NCBI RefSeq assembly: GCF_016086655.4 | Contig: NC_052133.2 | Coordinates: 47,670,383-47,734,382 of the forward strand | Source of the DNA: Lepeophtheirus salmonis | Lineage: Eukaryota > Arthropoda > Copepoda > Siphonostomatoida > Caligidae | Reading direction: 5' to 3' | DNA: 64,000 nt | Shown: in pieces, positions 1-11,962 of the stretch | Layout: the number at the start of each line of letters is the position of its first letter | Position numbering within the stretch: the stretch's first letter is position 1 | Translations under genes and position numbers: made by a program | Notes under the pieces: generated by a model | Databases searched by the model: none | What the model was told of the DNA's origin: nothing | What the model saw: only the letters and a program-made list of their open reading frames with translations

Positions 1-1990
1 ACACCAAGTTATTTTTTGTCTTTCAGGCACTCGTGATCACTTTATACTTAGTGTTCTCTATTCAATAATAAAATAATAATAACAGCTTTGGAAAAAAAAA
101 ATCTGTTCAGGTTGCAACTATAATGAGTCACGCACTTATCTAGGGTCATATTTTTAAAACTATATTTAAAAAAATTCCAACCCAATTAGACAAAAAATAC
201 TTTTATGGTCTCAGTAAGACATTGGAAACAAAGTCATGAATGAAAAAGTATACTATGACGTAATATTGATGCAAAAATTGATTCCAACAATTGCTTCAGT
301 ACTCCAGTACCACTGACGTCATAAATTGCATCATAATTGAAGGAAGTGCCATTTGGGGGGCTCAATGTTGACATTTTTACTATATTAAATCGGATAAACT
401 TCCAATAAATCTTGATGTAACTTCCTGAAATGGCTTTTAACAATAAAAAAGACTAAATACCTGCATTTGATCCTCATTAATCCCTATGATAAACAGTGAT
501 ATTTTAATTATATTAAAGGGTATATACAGAAAATCTCTAGAAATGGCTGGATTTGTAATAAAAATTTTAATTTGTTTGATCGTTTAGGGACAAGAACAGT
601 AAGATCAATAAGGAAAAATATCAAATTATTTCAATTTTATTAGTTCATTAACAATATATACAAATAAGATTGTATAATAATATAAAAAAATATTTTCAAA
701 ATATTTTCAATACATATAAGGGTGTGATCTATGTTAATAAACCAAAGTTCATTTTTATGTATGTATTGTACAGTGTATAATCATTTTAGAAGTGTCGAGG
801 TTGCCGTCATATTTAAAAAAAAGAATCTCTAGAGTAAAGTACTCCCTGGTTTATCATGTCATTAAAAAATAATTCCGAAGATGCTATTGTATTTAGTCCA
901 TTGTTAAGGAGAGTACATCTATGTATTTAGTAACTACGTGTGAATGTACCTACGGAAAACATGGAGTGAGACCCACGATTTCTTGGAGAAAAATCTTCTA
1001 TATTATGAAAACAAAGCTTGTCTGTTTGTCGACGCCTAATAACTCCGGACAATGCCAGGTACTGCCGCTAGTATATAATAAATCTAGGCATTAGTTTCGA
1101 CAAATACATTGCGAGTGAAATACTTCTACTTTGATTGCTCTAATTTCAAGATATTTTATTGCATCAATCACTGAATCTTTGTTATTTTTGGAGAAAATAC
1201 TCCAAGGACATTGCGACTCATACAGTACATCCGTCAAATTATAACGCAGCTGTCCTAAGGCTAGCTCAGTGAGGATTGAAACCTTAGGTACTGCAAAAGG
1301 GCAAAGATTTGGCCCTATAGAATATTGATAGACAGTAAGATTTAAGTCGTCCTTTTATAAGTTGATGTCATTTTAACATCCAATAGTTCAACATTTTCCT
1401 AAATATTAATGAAAAAAGGGATTTTATTGTTATAATCAAAATGGTGGATATCCACAATGCTGACGTCACATGAAAACGTACTATATTATTGGTAAACAAA
1501 CAGTCTATGTACATAATTTTATAGTATTTGTACAATTTTTACTTCTCAAATATATCGACGAATGGTTTTGACATCTCTGCAAACGGATGATAAATTACCT
1601 TTAAATACATATATAGAAAAAACCTCCCAATTTACTACGTAGTGCCAACATAATCTTTAACTCTATAAATAACTCATTTATATACCAAAAAAATAAAGAT
1701 TATTAAACGATGCATTTTCGCCCCTTTTTATATTATTTATTTGTTTGTTTCTTTTCTTTGTAGTTTTTTGGTTGTAAAAGTATGCCATTTTTTTACCTTT
1801 TAAGGCCGAACTATCTATGGAATTGATAAAATATATCATAGTGGAGGAGTCCTAGGACTGTTGCAAATGGCCTTTTTCGAACTTTGCTTACGAAATTAAT
1901 ATTACACCACTACAGGGTGAGCAACTTATCTGTGCCGCTAAAAGGATAATTTTTTTAAAACACAATTTCCTCTCCAATCAGTTATCAGAT
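1..1990. repeat. Repeat-rich AT stretch without a gene
   Basis: I see no host gene here. Bases 300-560 match 50,470-50,700: both carry GCATCATAATTGAAGGA followed by a GGGGGCTCAA tract and then similar sequence. Bases about 960-1,071 end in a Helitron-like 3' terminus, with CTAG at 1,068-1,071 followed by T. Bases 1,270-1,475 are one copy of a dispersed block also found at about 6,770-6,980 (minus), 43,535-43,700 (minus) and 50,790-51,035 (plus). Open frames in the stretch are short and show no family resemblance. Confidence 0.6.
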
Positions 1991-2299
1991 TTAAAAAATA
2001 AATAAAAGCTTGATGGATTTTGATATATTATATTTAATAAAATCATATGCAGCATCAATTACAATCTCCAAAGGAGGGCAAAAGGGCAAACAGGCCTTTG
2101 CCATTTGGTTCCTTGGCAAATCATGGAATTCCGTCAGGATTCGACTGATAAGTTTAGTGTTACTAGGGATTCGGTTGTTTTGTTGTTCGATCGTGCCCCA
2201 CAAACAAAAATCCATCAGATTTAGATCCCGTGAGTTTGGAGAACAAAAGTCCGACGAGAACAGCTTAGTAGAGATTAGTGTTGAGACTCGGTCCAACAC
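1991..2299 (-). pseudogene. Mariner-type transposase C-terminal remnant
   Basis: The minus-strand frame contains a stretch reading NSRDLNLMDFCLWGTIEQQ. This is the degenerate form of the SPDLNPxDFxxWG motif that carries the third catalytic aspartate of Tc1/mariner transposases. It is followed by a tail like the family's RLExVIxAxGxxIE ending. Only the C-terminal third is present, and no start or catalytic core is visible upstream. It abuts the GGACCG-rich element starting at 2,276. It is a dead fragment. The exact subfamily is not determined. Confidence 0.6.
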
Positions 2300-2385
2300 C
2301 GAATTTATTTTTCGGTTCGGTCTTAAGTAGTTTTTTCTAGACCGATTTGGATCAATTTTTCGGTCCTTACCGCGGTCTCAGACCG

Positions 2386-2520
2386 TGGACCGATTTTTTT
2401 CGGGCTCATTTTGTAGACCGATTTTTTTTCGTTGACATTTTATGGACCGATTTTTTTTCAGTCTCAATATATGGACAGATTTTTTTCCGTCTCATATGTT
2501 ATGAGGGATCATTTTTTTAT
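2386..2520. repeat. Minisatellite, about 29-bp unit, four copies
   Basis: Four to five imperfect units of about 28-30 bp repeat head to tail. Each starts with TGGACCGATTTTTTT or a close variant and ends with a variable C/T-rich spacer. Translating through it gives a repetitive WTDFF-like string, which I regard as an artefact. Confidence 0.7.
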
Positions 2521-3017
2521 TGGATCAACTGTCATTCATATTTTTTCAAAAAAATTCCAAAGTACAGGATAAGTTCTAGAACAAATAATGTATACATATA
2601 AGAGACAAAGGAACTTAAAATGAATCCTAGCTACCTCTGTTTAAACTTCGTATAACGTCAGGTTATAAACAGTTTATCTATAAAATCGGTCTAGACCAAA
2701 TTTATCTTTTGGACCGATCTAGACCGAATTTTTATATAAGACCGGTCCAGACCAAGCTTTTTTGTTGGATCGAACTAATTCAGTCCAACAAAAATATAAG
2801 GGTCTCAGACCGGTCTAGGATTTCCAGCCAGAAACCCAAGACTAGTAGAGATTCAAGGTTATACCATAACAACTTTTCTGACAGACATTTTACTTACAAC
2901 ACACTTTTTAATAGTTACGTCAAAGAGTATATACTATTACTGTTGTTCATAAAATGTCTTTTAATATACCGTTGTTATACTCTATAACGTCAAAATAGGT
3001 CTGTCTTGCCCTGCAGT

Positions 3018-3050
3018 CGGTATAACCTTGCATTTCTATTAACCTTGGAC
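3018..3050. repeat. Copy 1 of a dispersed 26-bp motif (GGTATAACCTTG...)
   Basis: GGTATAACCTTGCATTTCTA and the bases just after it recur nearly unchanged at 17,416-17,448 and 30,292-30,324. In the 30.3-kb copy the motif sits beside the N-terminal side of a mariner remnant. It may therefore be part of a transposon terminus or subterminal region. Confidence 0.6.
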
Positions 3051-3126
3051 GAGATGAAGTCGTCAAAATGGGCATGAAGCCATTTGAGACTCAGCCCGCA
3101 TTGATGTTATCTCAAAATCCCAATTA

Positions 3127-3290
3127 AAGGCCTCAAATTATCTCCTAACCCTGCAACGAACGTCTCACTGAGTCCCAAAGTTCTAGTAATTGATATGTTG
3201 ACGCTCCTGGCGCGGATTCCAAGGAGTGCTCCAGCCTTTTCCAAATATTTGCCACAACGAATTCGTCAAATGATTCCATTTTTCTTTATT
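3127..3290 (-). pseudogene. Possible transposase N-terminal HTH fragment
   Basis: Read on the minus strand, the segment gives ALLGIRARSVNISITRTLG followed by LSETFV. This resembles the paired-like helix-turn-helix at the N terminus of Tc1/mariner transposases. In-frame stops flank it and no catalytic region follows. The identification rests on this short resemblance only. Confidence 0.3.
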
Positions 3291-3610
3291 GGTACAAGTT
3301 TAAACAAGCTATCTAATAGTAATAAAATCAGCTGACTAAGTGCCCGCGTTTGACCAAGGGAGTGTTAAAGGGGCAGCATACATAACTTGTGTAGCCTTTA
3401 TAATAAAAATAATGTAGATTATTATTGAAAAATAATTAAATGACTTTTGTCAATTTTTCTTCGAAAACCAAACTGAATTTGAGAGTTAAAAGAAATTTTG
3501 ATATTTATTTTTTCTTTTTTTAATCAATTCTAGTACTGACACTCCAAAGGACTATAGGACCGGTCCTAAGACTGGACTGGACCAAGTAAATAAGGACTAA
3601 CACAACACTG

Positions 3611-5099
3611 CTTATATCCTTTGACGTATATCATGCAACAACATTTTTACACACAGGCTGAAACCCACATTTATTATTGTTATTAAATCTGTTGAACCAC
3701 CTTATGACCATTAAAACTTTAAACCTTTACGGATTTGGCTTTTAAAGCCTTTTAAAAAAAATCAAGTTTTTAGGGTATAGCTACGATTCATTGTCGTATT
3801 TTGATATGAAAGACCTATATATAAAAATATCAAAGTAAACAACAAATTGATACAAACATTTCAGCATTTAAAAAATTAATTATTTATTACTTTATCTTGA
3901 TTACAATTAATAAAAATGTATATAACCATTAAAAAATTGAGTAAAATGAAGGACCTGTCTTAGAAGCGAAAATGTCCTTAATTTTATCTTCAAGTGTTTT
4001 ATATCCTAGCTGTAATTATAAAATATACCTTACATTTTTTTTAAATGCCTTTTAAAAAAAGGTTTGATTATGATTTATTTTTGTTCAATTTAGTTATTAA
4101 TATTTATTAAGAAATTTAATAAAATAACCTATTTAAGTTACAATATTATTCAGGGGTGTAGAATTAAATTGCTAATAGATCCATCAATTAATCAATTATT
4201 TTGAATATGAAGCATCTATAAACTTTTTTAATCATATTACATCTAAATTTTTAATCATATTTATATATATTATTGTTGAAAAACTCCTAAAGAGTTTAAA
4301 TTTTTTATCACGGAATATTATTGTGATCGATATTCAGCGCATCCGTACCAACTTACTTTATGAAAATCCCTTAATTCATATAAAAAACAAAATTGACCAA
4401 AAATCAATCAAATTGACCTTTTTTTAAATTAAAATCTAGGGTATATTCTAAAACTTCATCCAAGATATAAACCACATGAAGAAAAAATAAATAGTATATT
4501 CACTTTTAAGTAAGGATCTTCATTTAACTCATTTTTTAATGGTTAACCACCTGTTTTATTAATTTTAATCAAAATAAATAAAAAAATAACTCATTTTTCA
4601 TGTTGGTATCCATTTTTTATTTACTTTGATTTTCATCTATATATGTCTTTCATGTCGAAATATGACACTGAATCGTGGGTATGTCTTAAAAACTTGATTT
4701 TTTTAAAAGGATTTAAAGGCCAAACCTACATTTTTTTGAAAGTTTTAAGGGTCATATTCGGCTTCTATGGCTTAAATAACAATAAAAAATGTGGGTTTCA
4801 GCCTGCAGGCGCTCCAAGACCTTCATTTTGTTTAACTGTGTTATTATTGATTTTGTTATCTATTACTATAATTATACCAGAATTCAAAACTCATTCCTTC
4901 AGGAGAAATTTGATATATTGTAACGATCCGAACAAGGGGTCAGTTTCAAGAAATCTGCCAGTTTTCATCTTATCGTTGATTATTCTTTATTATTTCATAT
5001 TTTATTTTTTTTAAATACTAATAGGTGAAGTAAAACCTTCGTAGTGTTTTTTCGCAATATTTTGTGAATAAAATTAACATATTTAGGATTTTCCGATTT
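3611..5099. other. AT-rich non-genic stretch
   Basis: I see no gene, RNA or complete repeat. The longest open frame (4,643-5,014) is low-complexity and hydrophobic, with no recognisable family, and is probably chance. A TTCAGGGGTGTAG at about 4,151 resembles the start of the CAGGGG-type elements seen at 21.2, 22.9, 28.9 and 60.5 kb. Confidence 0.5.
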
Positions 5100-6250
5100 A
5101 GATCAAACATGAAGCATTTTCTTGGATAATTTCTGTCCATTTTGAAGGCAGTTTCATAATTCCGCAATTGAAGAAGTCTTTGTCCCTATTGGTAAAAACT
5201 TAACAGATCTCTTTCATAGGTCTGTCTGAGGCCAGTTTTGTACAATCAAGAAAATTTTCCAAATGCTTGAAAAGGTCCTAATTGCTTGGTACAAGGTCTG
5301 GACTATCCGGAGGATGTGATAAAACCTACCATCCAAGCTCTCGGAGCTTCTTGCGCGACGTTAAAGATATGTCTTGATGAAATACAACACCCTTTCTATT
5401 GGCCAATTCTGACTGCTTCTGGTCTATCACCTGCTTCAATTTGGTCAGATGTTGACGATATAAGTCCAAATTGAGTTTTTTGTCCAATGGGAGCAGCTCA
5501 TAGTTGTTGTTTTATTGTTTGTTTGTTTTTAATTTTTACAACGCATAACCTTCTAGGCTGTTAATTCGGGTTTGCCAATCTTTTGAGTCGCCTCAACGTG
5601 CATTGACCACGATTTTTTTCGGCTGTCGTTCACGTATGTGAACTATTTATCATCGCCAGTCACCATACAATTCAAAAATTGATCGATTTCGTAAAGTTTC
5701 ATTAAAGAGTTGCCAACATGATTTCGAACCAAGAGGTTCTTTGGCATCAATTCGTGTAGTGCCCATACATCGAGCTGCTTCTTAAGAGCAGCCATGACAG
5801 CAAATGGTTCCATTCGTTTATCTAGCTATTTTTTAGAGCAATAGAATAAGTGCTCACATGCCGTTCCAACTCGACGATTTCCAATACTTTATCGACATTT
5901 TCGATGATTGGCCTACCAGATCATGCTCCATCTTCGTTGGGAATCGTTGGACCCCCGCTTTGCTGTTGCATTCGATACTGTCCATAAATAATATCATTTT
6001 TTTGGCAGCCTGCCCTGCCTTTTCACCTTGGTTGTAGTGATACTGAAAAATGTATCGAATTTTTCTCTTTTTTTTTTACTTCCATTTTGGAACTGTCTTC
6101 ATCAAACACAAAACTTTAAATGAACTTTTTAAAAGTGTACAATTAACCTTTAAGCATACTTAAAGCTTTTTTAATGTAATTTATAAATTGTGAGATAAAG
6201 GTTACTAAAGACATCTAGCGAAAACGCACAGAACTGTTTACTTGGCCTAG
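5100..6250 (-). pseudogene. Mariner (DD34D-type) transposon remnant, copy 1
   Basis: On the minus strand the segment reads as a mauritiana-like mariner transposase broken by frameshifts and stops. Near 6,055 is FQYHYNQGEKAGQAAKK (N-terminal HTH). Near 5,900 is VDKVLEIVELERHVSTYSIA. Near 5,320 is the antisense of the SPDLAPSD region, and near 5,120-5,160 the C-terminal tail KLPSKWTEIIQEN. Bases 6,060-6,250 match the terminal regions at 27,030-27,240 and 24,560-24,750. All three terminate in a TTAGG/CTAGG-like end followed by a conserved AGTTCTG block. The copy is not functional. Confidence 0.75.
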
Positions 6251-6769
6251 TATTGTAAACATCAACAAGAACAGATAGTGCAAAAAGATAAATAATCAAA
6301 AACCTTCACTTTTGACGGAATTTCAAAAAAAAAAAACAATAATATTGTTGTACTTAAAAAGGAACAATGATTATAATTTCAAAAAATTAGAAAATCCTAA
6401 CGACACATTCATCTAGATGGCGTTATAAGGGATAAATCATTGAAATATGTTGACTCTACAAATATGCTGTAAAATTGATATATAATGTACAATGTATTAT
6501 GTTCAAATAATTTATTGAATGCCTTATCTATGTACATATTATGTAAAGCTTTTATAATGTAATTTGTAAGAAAAAATGTCAGAGTGATCCTTGTCTCAAT
6601 CTCTTCTCAAGTAGAAGAAGAATTTTACATAGAAGTATACACATTATAAATATTTGAAACAGTTTTTGCTCATAGGGCGATTACTCAAAGCTCTTTTACT
6701 TTGACACCACCCACCAAGATATGTCTTCTATCAATTGCATTTATTTAAAAATTATATCAGTCAGTTGTT
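6251..6769. other. AT-rich stretch, nothing recognised
   Basis: No open frame of note and no repeat match inside the window was found. Confidence 0.4.
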
Positions 6770-7040
6770 TTGTCATGTGATGTCAGCATTGTTGAGGTTG
6801 GCCATCTTGGGAGCCTAACCAACCGAATTTTATAACAATAAAAACCCCTTTTTAATTAATTTTAAGAAAAATCGAGAACTATTGGATGTGAAAATGGGTT
6901 GGTTCAACAAATAAGAGGACGATTTAATCCTTATCAGTGCATCAAAGTCTACCCCTCTGATGCCTAGTTTTGTTATACATATACTAGCGGGGATTAGACG
7001 TCGACGACAAGACAAACTTTGTTTCAGAAATGTAAAAGAT
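6770..7040 (-). repeat. Dispersed repeat block B, copy 2, with Helitron-like 3' end
   Basis: Its reverse complement aligns with 1,010-1,490. The shared features are a TTTGTC...GTCGACG lead-in, a CCGCTAG terminus at about 6,984 followed by T, and then TAACATCCAATAGTTC-like and GCTGACRTCAC-like blocks. The same downstream block without the Helitron-like end is present at 43.5 and 50.8 kb. Confidence 0.6.
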
Positions 7041-7485
7041 AAATCCGCCAGAAATCATGAGTGGTACTTATGGTTTTTTATAAGCAGTTACACGTACTTA
7101 CTCAATGCTTAGATGTTATCCCCTCAATAAATAAAAAATTAAATAAAAGCTTGATATTACATGATGAGCCACGGTGTCTTGAAAGTTTTACCTACACACG
7201 CTTGTCACTAAATCTAATTTATGTTCATATTCATTATTTTATATTCGAATATAATGTAGTTTTTTTTTTCTTTTCACACCCACACGTTGTTAAGAGTCCT
7301 CAACTCATACTTTATCGAATAAAGTTATATTAAATGCCTGCAATATTTCATTTGTTTTGACATACCGTTCTTATACAACTCTACAGGGTCATTCAAGTCA
7401 ATCTGGACCACCTTTAACTGTATCCTGATCAATAAGGGAAGCGAGCAGAGGTTTGAAATTTTATTTACAAGTGTAATAATACAAA

Positions 7486-7680
7486 AGAAAAATTCATTTA
7501 GTGTATCCGCCATCTTCGCCAATCATTCGCTCGATACGATGCCTAAAAGATTTGTAGGCCTTGACCACGTACGTGGGGGAGTCTTTGTCCCAGTACTTGA
7601 GGATGGAGGCCTTCAAGGAGTCAATGCTGTTGTGTGAACTGGCAGAGACCTCCCACTCTAACTTCTCCTAAACAAAGTTT
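7486..7680 (-). pseudogene. Mariner-type transposase C-terminal fragment
   Basis: The minus strand reads SIDSLKASILKYWDKDSP and then a stretch containing YKSFRHRIERMIGEDGGY before a stop. This is the typical C-terminal tail of a sea-louse-type Tc1/mariner transposase (LKxxI...W...FRxRLExxIxxxGGYI). Nothing catalytic remains; the sequence directly upstream is a LINE tail. It is an isolated fragment. Confidence 0.65.
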
Positions 7681-7789
7681 TTTTTTTTTTCATAACCAGA
7701 ATTGATTTCAAAGATTTTGAAATACTGGAAATATATTACAGAATGATACAATAGAGTAATAAAAAGCAGATAAAATACAAAACAAATAT

Positions 7790-8760
7790 GCATTAAAATA
7801 TTCAAGACCTAAGCTTAATCGTATTTAAAATGCTAATATAGATAGTTAAAATATTTATCACGCCACCGTCAAGCTTGGAGCTGTATGTTTTCATGGCGTA
7901 GATGCAGAATTGAATTTTCACGGTCACTGCGTGATGATATATTTTGTCATTGGAAGCTAGTGTGAAAAAATCATTTCGGCTCACTGAGTCTCCGAAGCAT
8001 TCCATTACCAGCTCTCCAAGTGTAGAGTCAACAAGTTTTAAAACTGGAATCTCCCACAGAAGGTGTGAAGCTGTCTCTCTTTTTGAATTGCAGAAAGAGC
8101 AACTAGGGTTATCTGATAGGTACCTTGATACCTCCAGTGTTCCTGTCACTACTCGATACGTGAACCATTTATCAGGCGGAGTAAGGAGATGATTTGCTTA
8201 TACAAGCCTGAGGAGCGGAAACATCAACACTCCTGCGATTTAATACCAACTTTACCACATCCAATGACGACTGCAACTATTATCTTCGAATCGATTAGAC
8301 ACTCATTGTTTTTACCTGACTCCTGAATGAGATATCATTTAAACAAGGTAGTCTGAAATGGTTTTTCCTCTGTAACCACGTAAGCTTTTTAAAAGTCAAT
8401 GTAGCCAGAAGATTGGTATGCAATCCCTCCAGGTCTCTAAGAACTTCCATACCATTTCTCAGAAGCGAAGGATTCATTTCAGTAAATACATCAGCTAGAG
8501 GTGATTTTAGGCCAAAAGATAGTTCAAGCAGTTGGAACGTTTCTGTTGTATTATTTATTTATATAACCATTTGCACTTACTTTTTGAAAAATCGACTTCA
8601 TGCCTTGATGACAGTTATTTTCATTTAGGGTATTATCTATGACACAGTGGTTCCATAAGTCCTTTCTTTTTAAACAATTCACCAACCAGTCGGCTATGAT
8701 AGCTTTCCATATGTCTCGGAAACTAATAATTCCTAGACCTTCCCCCTAAACAAAGTTATC
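7790..8760 (-). pseudogene. LINE (non-LTR retrotransposon) reverse-transcriptase 3' remnant
   Basis: Reading minus from 8,750, the sequence gives GEGLGIISFRDIWKAIIADW, which matches the GGLGIxxLxxxNxALLxKW segment at the end of LINE reverse transcriptases. Further down (8,149-7,802) is CSFCNSKRETASHLLWEIP, a zf-RVT-like zinc-binding motif whose last cysteine appears lost. Frames are broken between the two. The LINE clade cannot be assigned from this much sequence. Bases 8,760-9,370 may continue the element, but I could not read a clear RT core there. Confidence 0.6.
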
Positions 8761-9536
8761 CATGGGAGAACTGGAGGACCAGGTGTGAGGGTGCCAACCT
8801 GACACCTTCTCTTCTGTAAGCAAGTTTTGGGTCTTACAGCCCTTGTGACACCATTAGCCTCAGCTTTCCTTCAAGGTATCACAAGGGTCATGATGGTGGC
8901 CGGAAACTTGGTTTTAAAGACTCTCTCTGTGGACTTCAAACCGTTCAGCAATTTTCTTCCATGGGCATCTCAGGTGGCCTACATTTTGTGTGTAAGGATA
9001 TGTATTTTGTATAGACGGTATGACTTCATCCTTAGGTCAGTGGTTATGGCCATGGAAACTGTTGCACGGATTACTTGTAACTTTTTTGAAATAAAGTTAA
9101 TCAGAGTCACAAGAGATGCCTTCACGGACTATTTAAGGCCTACAAAATATCTGGTAGTGCATTTTATCTATCCGGGACTTGTGAGATTTTCTCTGACATA
9201 TATGCCATCTCCTTCTTCCAGTAGTTGTAGACGTCGCAAACTGTGCTCGATTGATACTCGAGCATCTTCTTGATGTACGCTGGGCTTTTCTTCTGCACAA
9301 GTCCATTAGATGATGGTGTTCCTCCAGGTCTCCTCCATCGTAAATACTTGCCTTGAATTAAAGGCTACACAACTAACTTAAAGGTCAACCTCTCACTTTA
9401 AAATTGAAATAATCGAGTTGAATGATTTCCTTATTGTTCAGGATGTAAGATAAAGATAGTCTGGATTTAACTGAACGATCCTGTGTACATATATTCTTTT
9501 ATTTTTAATATGACGACATGCTCGATGTTAAATGCA
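8761..9536. other. Probable decayed transposon sequence, unassigned
   Basis: The base composition is higher in GC than the surroundings, and short frames on both strands look coding-like but broken. A minus frame near 9,300 reads VQKKSPAYIKKMLEYQSS, not assigned to a family. The plus-strand open frame at 8,827-9,273 shows no domain I recognise. Confidence 0.35.
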
Positions 9537-9574
9537 AAACGCCTGCCAGTATTAATTAAATCTGGCAGGCGTTT
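9537..9574. repeat. Perfect 13-bp inverted repeat (hairpin)
   Basis: AAACGCCTGCCAG at 9,537-9,549 is repeated as its exact reverse complement at 9,562-9,574, around a 12-base AT loop. The arms are GC-rich in an AT-rich setting. No gene is adjacent. Confidence 0.85.
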
Positions 9575-10503
9575 GATTTCTTTGATACATAATGTTTGTA
9601 CGGATTACATATGTACAGACAGACAAGGATAAACAAAAACTCTTTTTTATTATTATAGATATAATTAGTATGAAGAGGAGATTGAGGGGAGTTGTGACAC
9701 TTTTTGTTTGACTTAAACACCCAAAAGTGTAGCACAACATACCAACACATATCTACTATCATGTAAATCTATTCAGAAATTGTTATTTTCAGTCCTTTTT
9801 TCACAAATTGCATTTAAGTACGACTTATTACATGTTGCAACTGTCCAAATATATAGGGGCATTTGAACTAGGTAAAAGTATAATATTTTGTTTAATATTG
9901 CATTATAACCAAAGCATGAATATTTTTGCACGATATGTGCCATGTTCTTAATACATAACTCATACATCTTATTTGGTTTAATAAACTGGATGTTAATTAC
10001 TTACTATCATAAATCAAATAATCGACTTAATTATATTTAATTTCAAAACTTTTGAACGCAACCTTACATTGCTTATTTATTAAATATTCTATAAGAAAAT
10101 TAAAAGTTTAAAAAAAATAATAATCCATCCAAATGGAACTTTTTTTACGGCAAATCTTTTGAAGTTGTAATATAAGATTTATTCTTTGGTTTTAGCTATG
10201 ATTTAAACCCATTGAAAAAATATTAGTTTCCAATTCGGATCTTTCATTTTCTACCAAGAACTGCTCAAATCTAAGATTTTGAATTTCATGTATCAAATAT
10301 GATACATATTTGTTATAGGGTTAAATGATGCCGAAAAAGTTCTTTTATTTGTGGAACATATGAACTCTTATTATTTAAAGATCTCTATTATGCAATTTTT
10401 TGAGAGGTTAAGAGTCCTTTTTTTACAATGTTCCGATGAGTAATATTTTAAAACACAGTATTAGATGTCAATTACTAAGAAAAACATTGTCCTAGGCGCC
10501 ACC
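9575..10503. other. AT-rich stretch, nothing recognised
   Basis: Several short open frames exist on the minus strand, but they are low-complexity and match no family I know. Confidence 0.4.
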
Positions 10504-10575
10504 ATGAGCACACAGTACGAGAAGAGGATTGAGATCGCAGCACTTCTCTGTGTGGGATTGACATGATTCAATAAT
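10504..10575 (+). pseudogene. Mariner-type transposase N-terminal stub
   Basis: Starting at ATG the frame reads MSTQYEKRIEIAALLCVGLT and then hits a stop. This resembles the extreme N terminus (first helix of the HTH) of sea-louse Tc1/mariner transposases. Nothing further of the protein is present. Confidence 0.5.
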
Positions 10576-10754
10576 TCAAAAGGGCATTTACTACGAAACT
10601 AACAAAGAAACCCCATTATTTATGTAGTACAGTACATTTAAATGGGACAATCACTGTAAAACCGGAACTTCCGGTCAACCTAATATAAACCATAAAAAAA
10701 GTTACATATGTACAATTTAAGGGTGTCATGAATTTATTTACAATATTGTGAGGG

Positions 10755-11035
10755 GCCTACATACTTTGTGAATTGTTGGCGGTGGTTTTTAAACTGCTTA
10801 GTGGCTTTGTCGTATTCTTAATCCACCCATTGGCTGGGGATTTATTTTGAACCACTTGGAAGGTCCATATATGCTTTGTGATTTATTCACAGTGGTTATT
10901 AACCTGCTTTATGTCTTTGCTGTAGGCTTAATCACCCCATAGGCCTTGGGTTCATTTTGAAAAAATTGGAGGATGCTTAAATGCTTTGTGATGTGATGGC
11001 AGTGGTTTTTAACCTGCTTGGTGAGCCTGCTATTC
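10755..11035. repeat. Tandem repeat, period about 110 bp, 2.6 copies
   Basis: CTTTGTG anchors recur at 10,764, 10,874 and 10,984, giving 110-base spacing. Each unit then carries a GTGGTT(A/T)TTAA(A/C)CTGCTT block, then CTTAATC(A/C)(A/C)CC and a TTCATTTTGAA-like block. The third unit is cut off at about 11,035. The divergence suggests an old satellite-like array. Confidence 0.75.
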
Positions 11036-11854
11036 AAAAATCAAACTTTGGCCCGAGGTATAGTGATTTTGTTATTAAATTACGGGAAATTTTTCTAGAA
11101 CCGTGCCTATAGCTTTTATTTTAAATATAAAAAAAGCTTAGTAACAGCAGTGTGCTAATACTTCCAACCCTCCAGATCCAAAATCGTCGTGGTATCTGGG
11201 GAACCAATTCCACAAACTGTTTGGTAGGAGTATTGTCAAGTTATAAACTTATGTTTTTTTTATAGGAAAAAGCGTTGAAAAAAACCGAAATGAATACCAT
11301 TCAATTAAATGGTATTCATCAATACAATATATAAAAATGTCATTAAGTATTAGAATGGGTAAGTATGTACATATATTCCTAAAATCAGAGGTACATTTGC
11401 TAAAACCAGTCTTTTATTCATATTTTAAAAAGCAAATGTTCATTCGTTCAAAAAAAAGTTATTTTATTAGATCTTTTGGCTTGGGCCATTGGACTTATAT
11501 TACTCTTTTATGAGCCTCCATTCATATAAAACCATTTGAAATTAAATTTTATGACGTTTATTTATCATCAAAGTGGACCACATAATAACATAAACTTATT
11601 TTTATGGATCTCGTCCATAAAGATTTTTGATCAGTGGAATAGGATCAACCAAAAAATACAAAATTGAACAAAAACTTTGGAGATGCATGATTTTTAAATA
11701 GATGAGCAGTATTGTGTGAGCACTTATTTAGGACTCAAGGCTACAGTCAAGTTGAGTATCGGTCCGGTCCAGCTCAGTCTTGCATATCTGTCCTACAATT
11801 GATAAAGTTCGGTATTTCATGATGTCACTCAACTTTACTTCTTCTATTTTTAAA

Positions 11855-11962
11855 TCAACTCTAGATCTGACAGTCTGAAGGAACGATAGTTTTAAAAACC
11901 AGTCCTAAGGAGAGATAAGACTGGACTGAACTGGACCAAATAAATACGGACTGACACACCAC
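11855..11962. repeat. Second copy of the GGACTGGACC repeat end
   Basis: The segment aligns with 3,530-3,609. It runs from a CTAGATCTGACA-like block to CAGTCCTAAG, then GACTGGACTGAACTGGACCA and a terminal GGACTGACACACCACTA. A short related end (GGACTGACACAACACTA) occurs at 12,411-12,427. The loose GGACCG motifs at 16,270-16,330 belong to the same sequence style. Confidence 0.55.

Larger units (their letters stand above)
2276..3610. repeat. GGACCG-rich repeat element with inverted end motifs
   Basis: The block begins with TAGTGTTGAGACTCGGTCC and ends near 3,609 with GGACTAACACAACACT, which is roughly its inverse complement. Between these ends are many variants of GGTCTAGACC and GGACCG, including a short minisatellite at 2,386-2,520. 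A matching right-hand end recurs at 11,855-11,962, with a shorter trace at 12,407-12,427. It may be a non-autonomous DNA transposon, but I could not confirm a target-site duplication. Confidence 0.45.

Noticed and set aside
2010..2330. 106-codon plus-strand frame
   Set aside because: It is the antisense of the mariner C-terminal remnant; the minus strand carries the recognisable motif.
4643..5014. 123-codon frame with hydrophobic stretches
   Set aside because: Low complexity, no family resemblance, no splice or start context.
5286..5474. 62-codon plus frame, and its twin at 27,719-27,985 (minus)
   Set aside because: Both are antisense shadows of the same mariner family, which is why they look alike as proteins.
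8827..9273. 148-codon plus-strand frame
   Set aside because: No domain recognised; it overlaps probable transposon sequence on the other strand.
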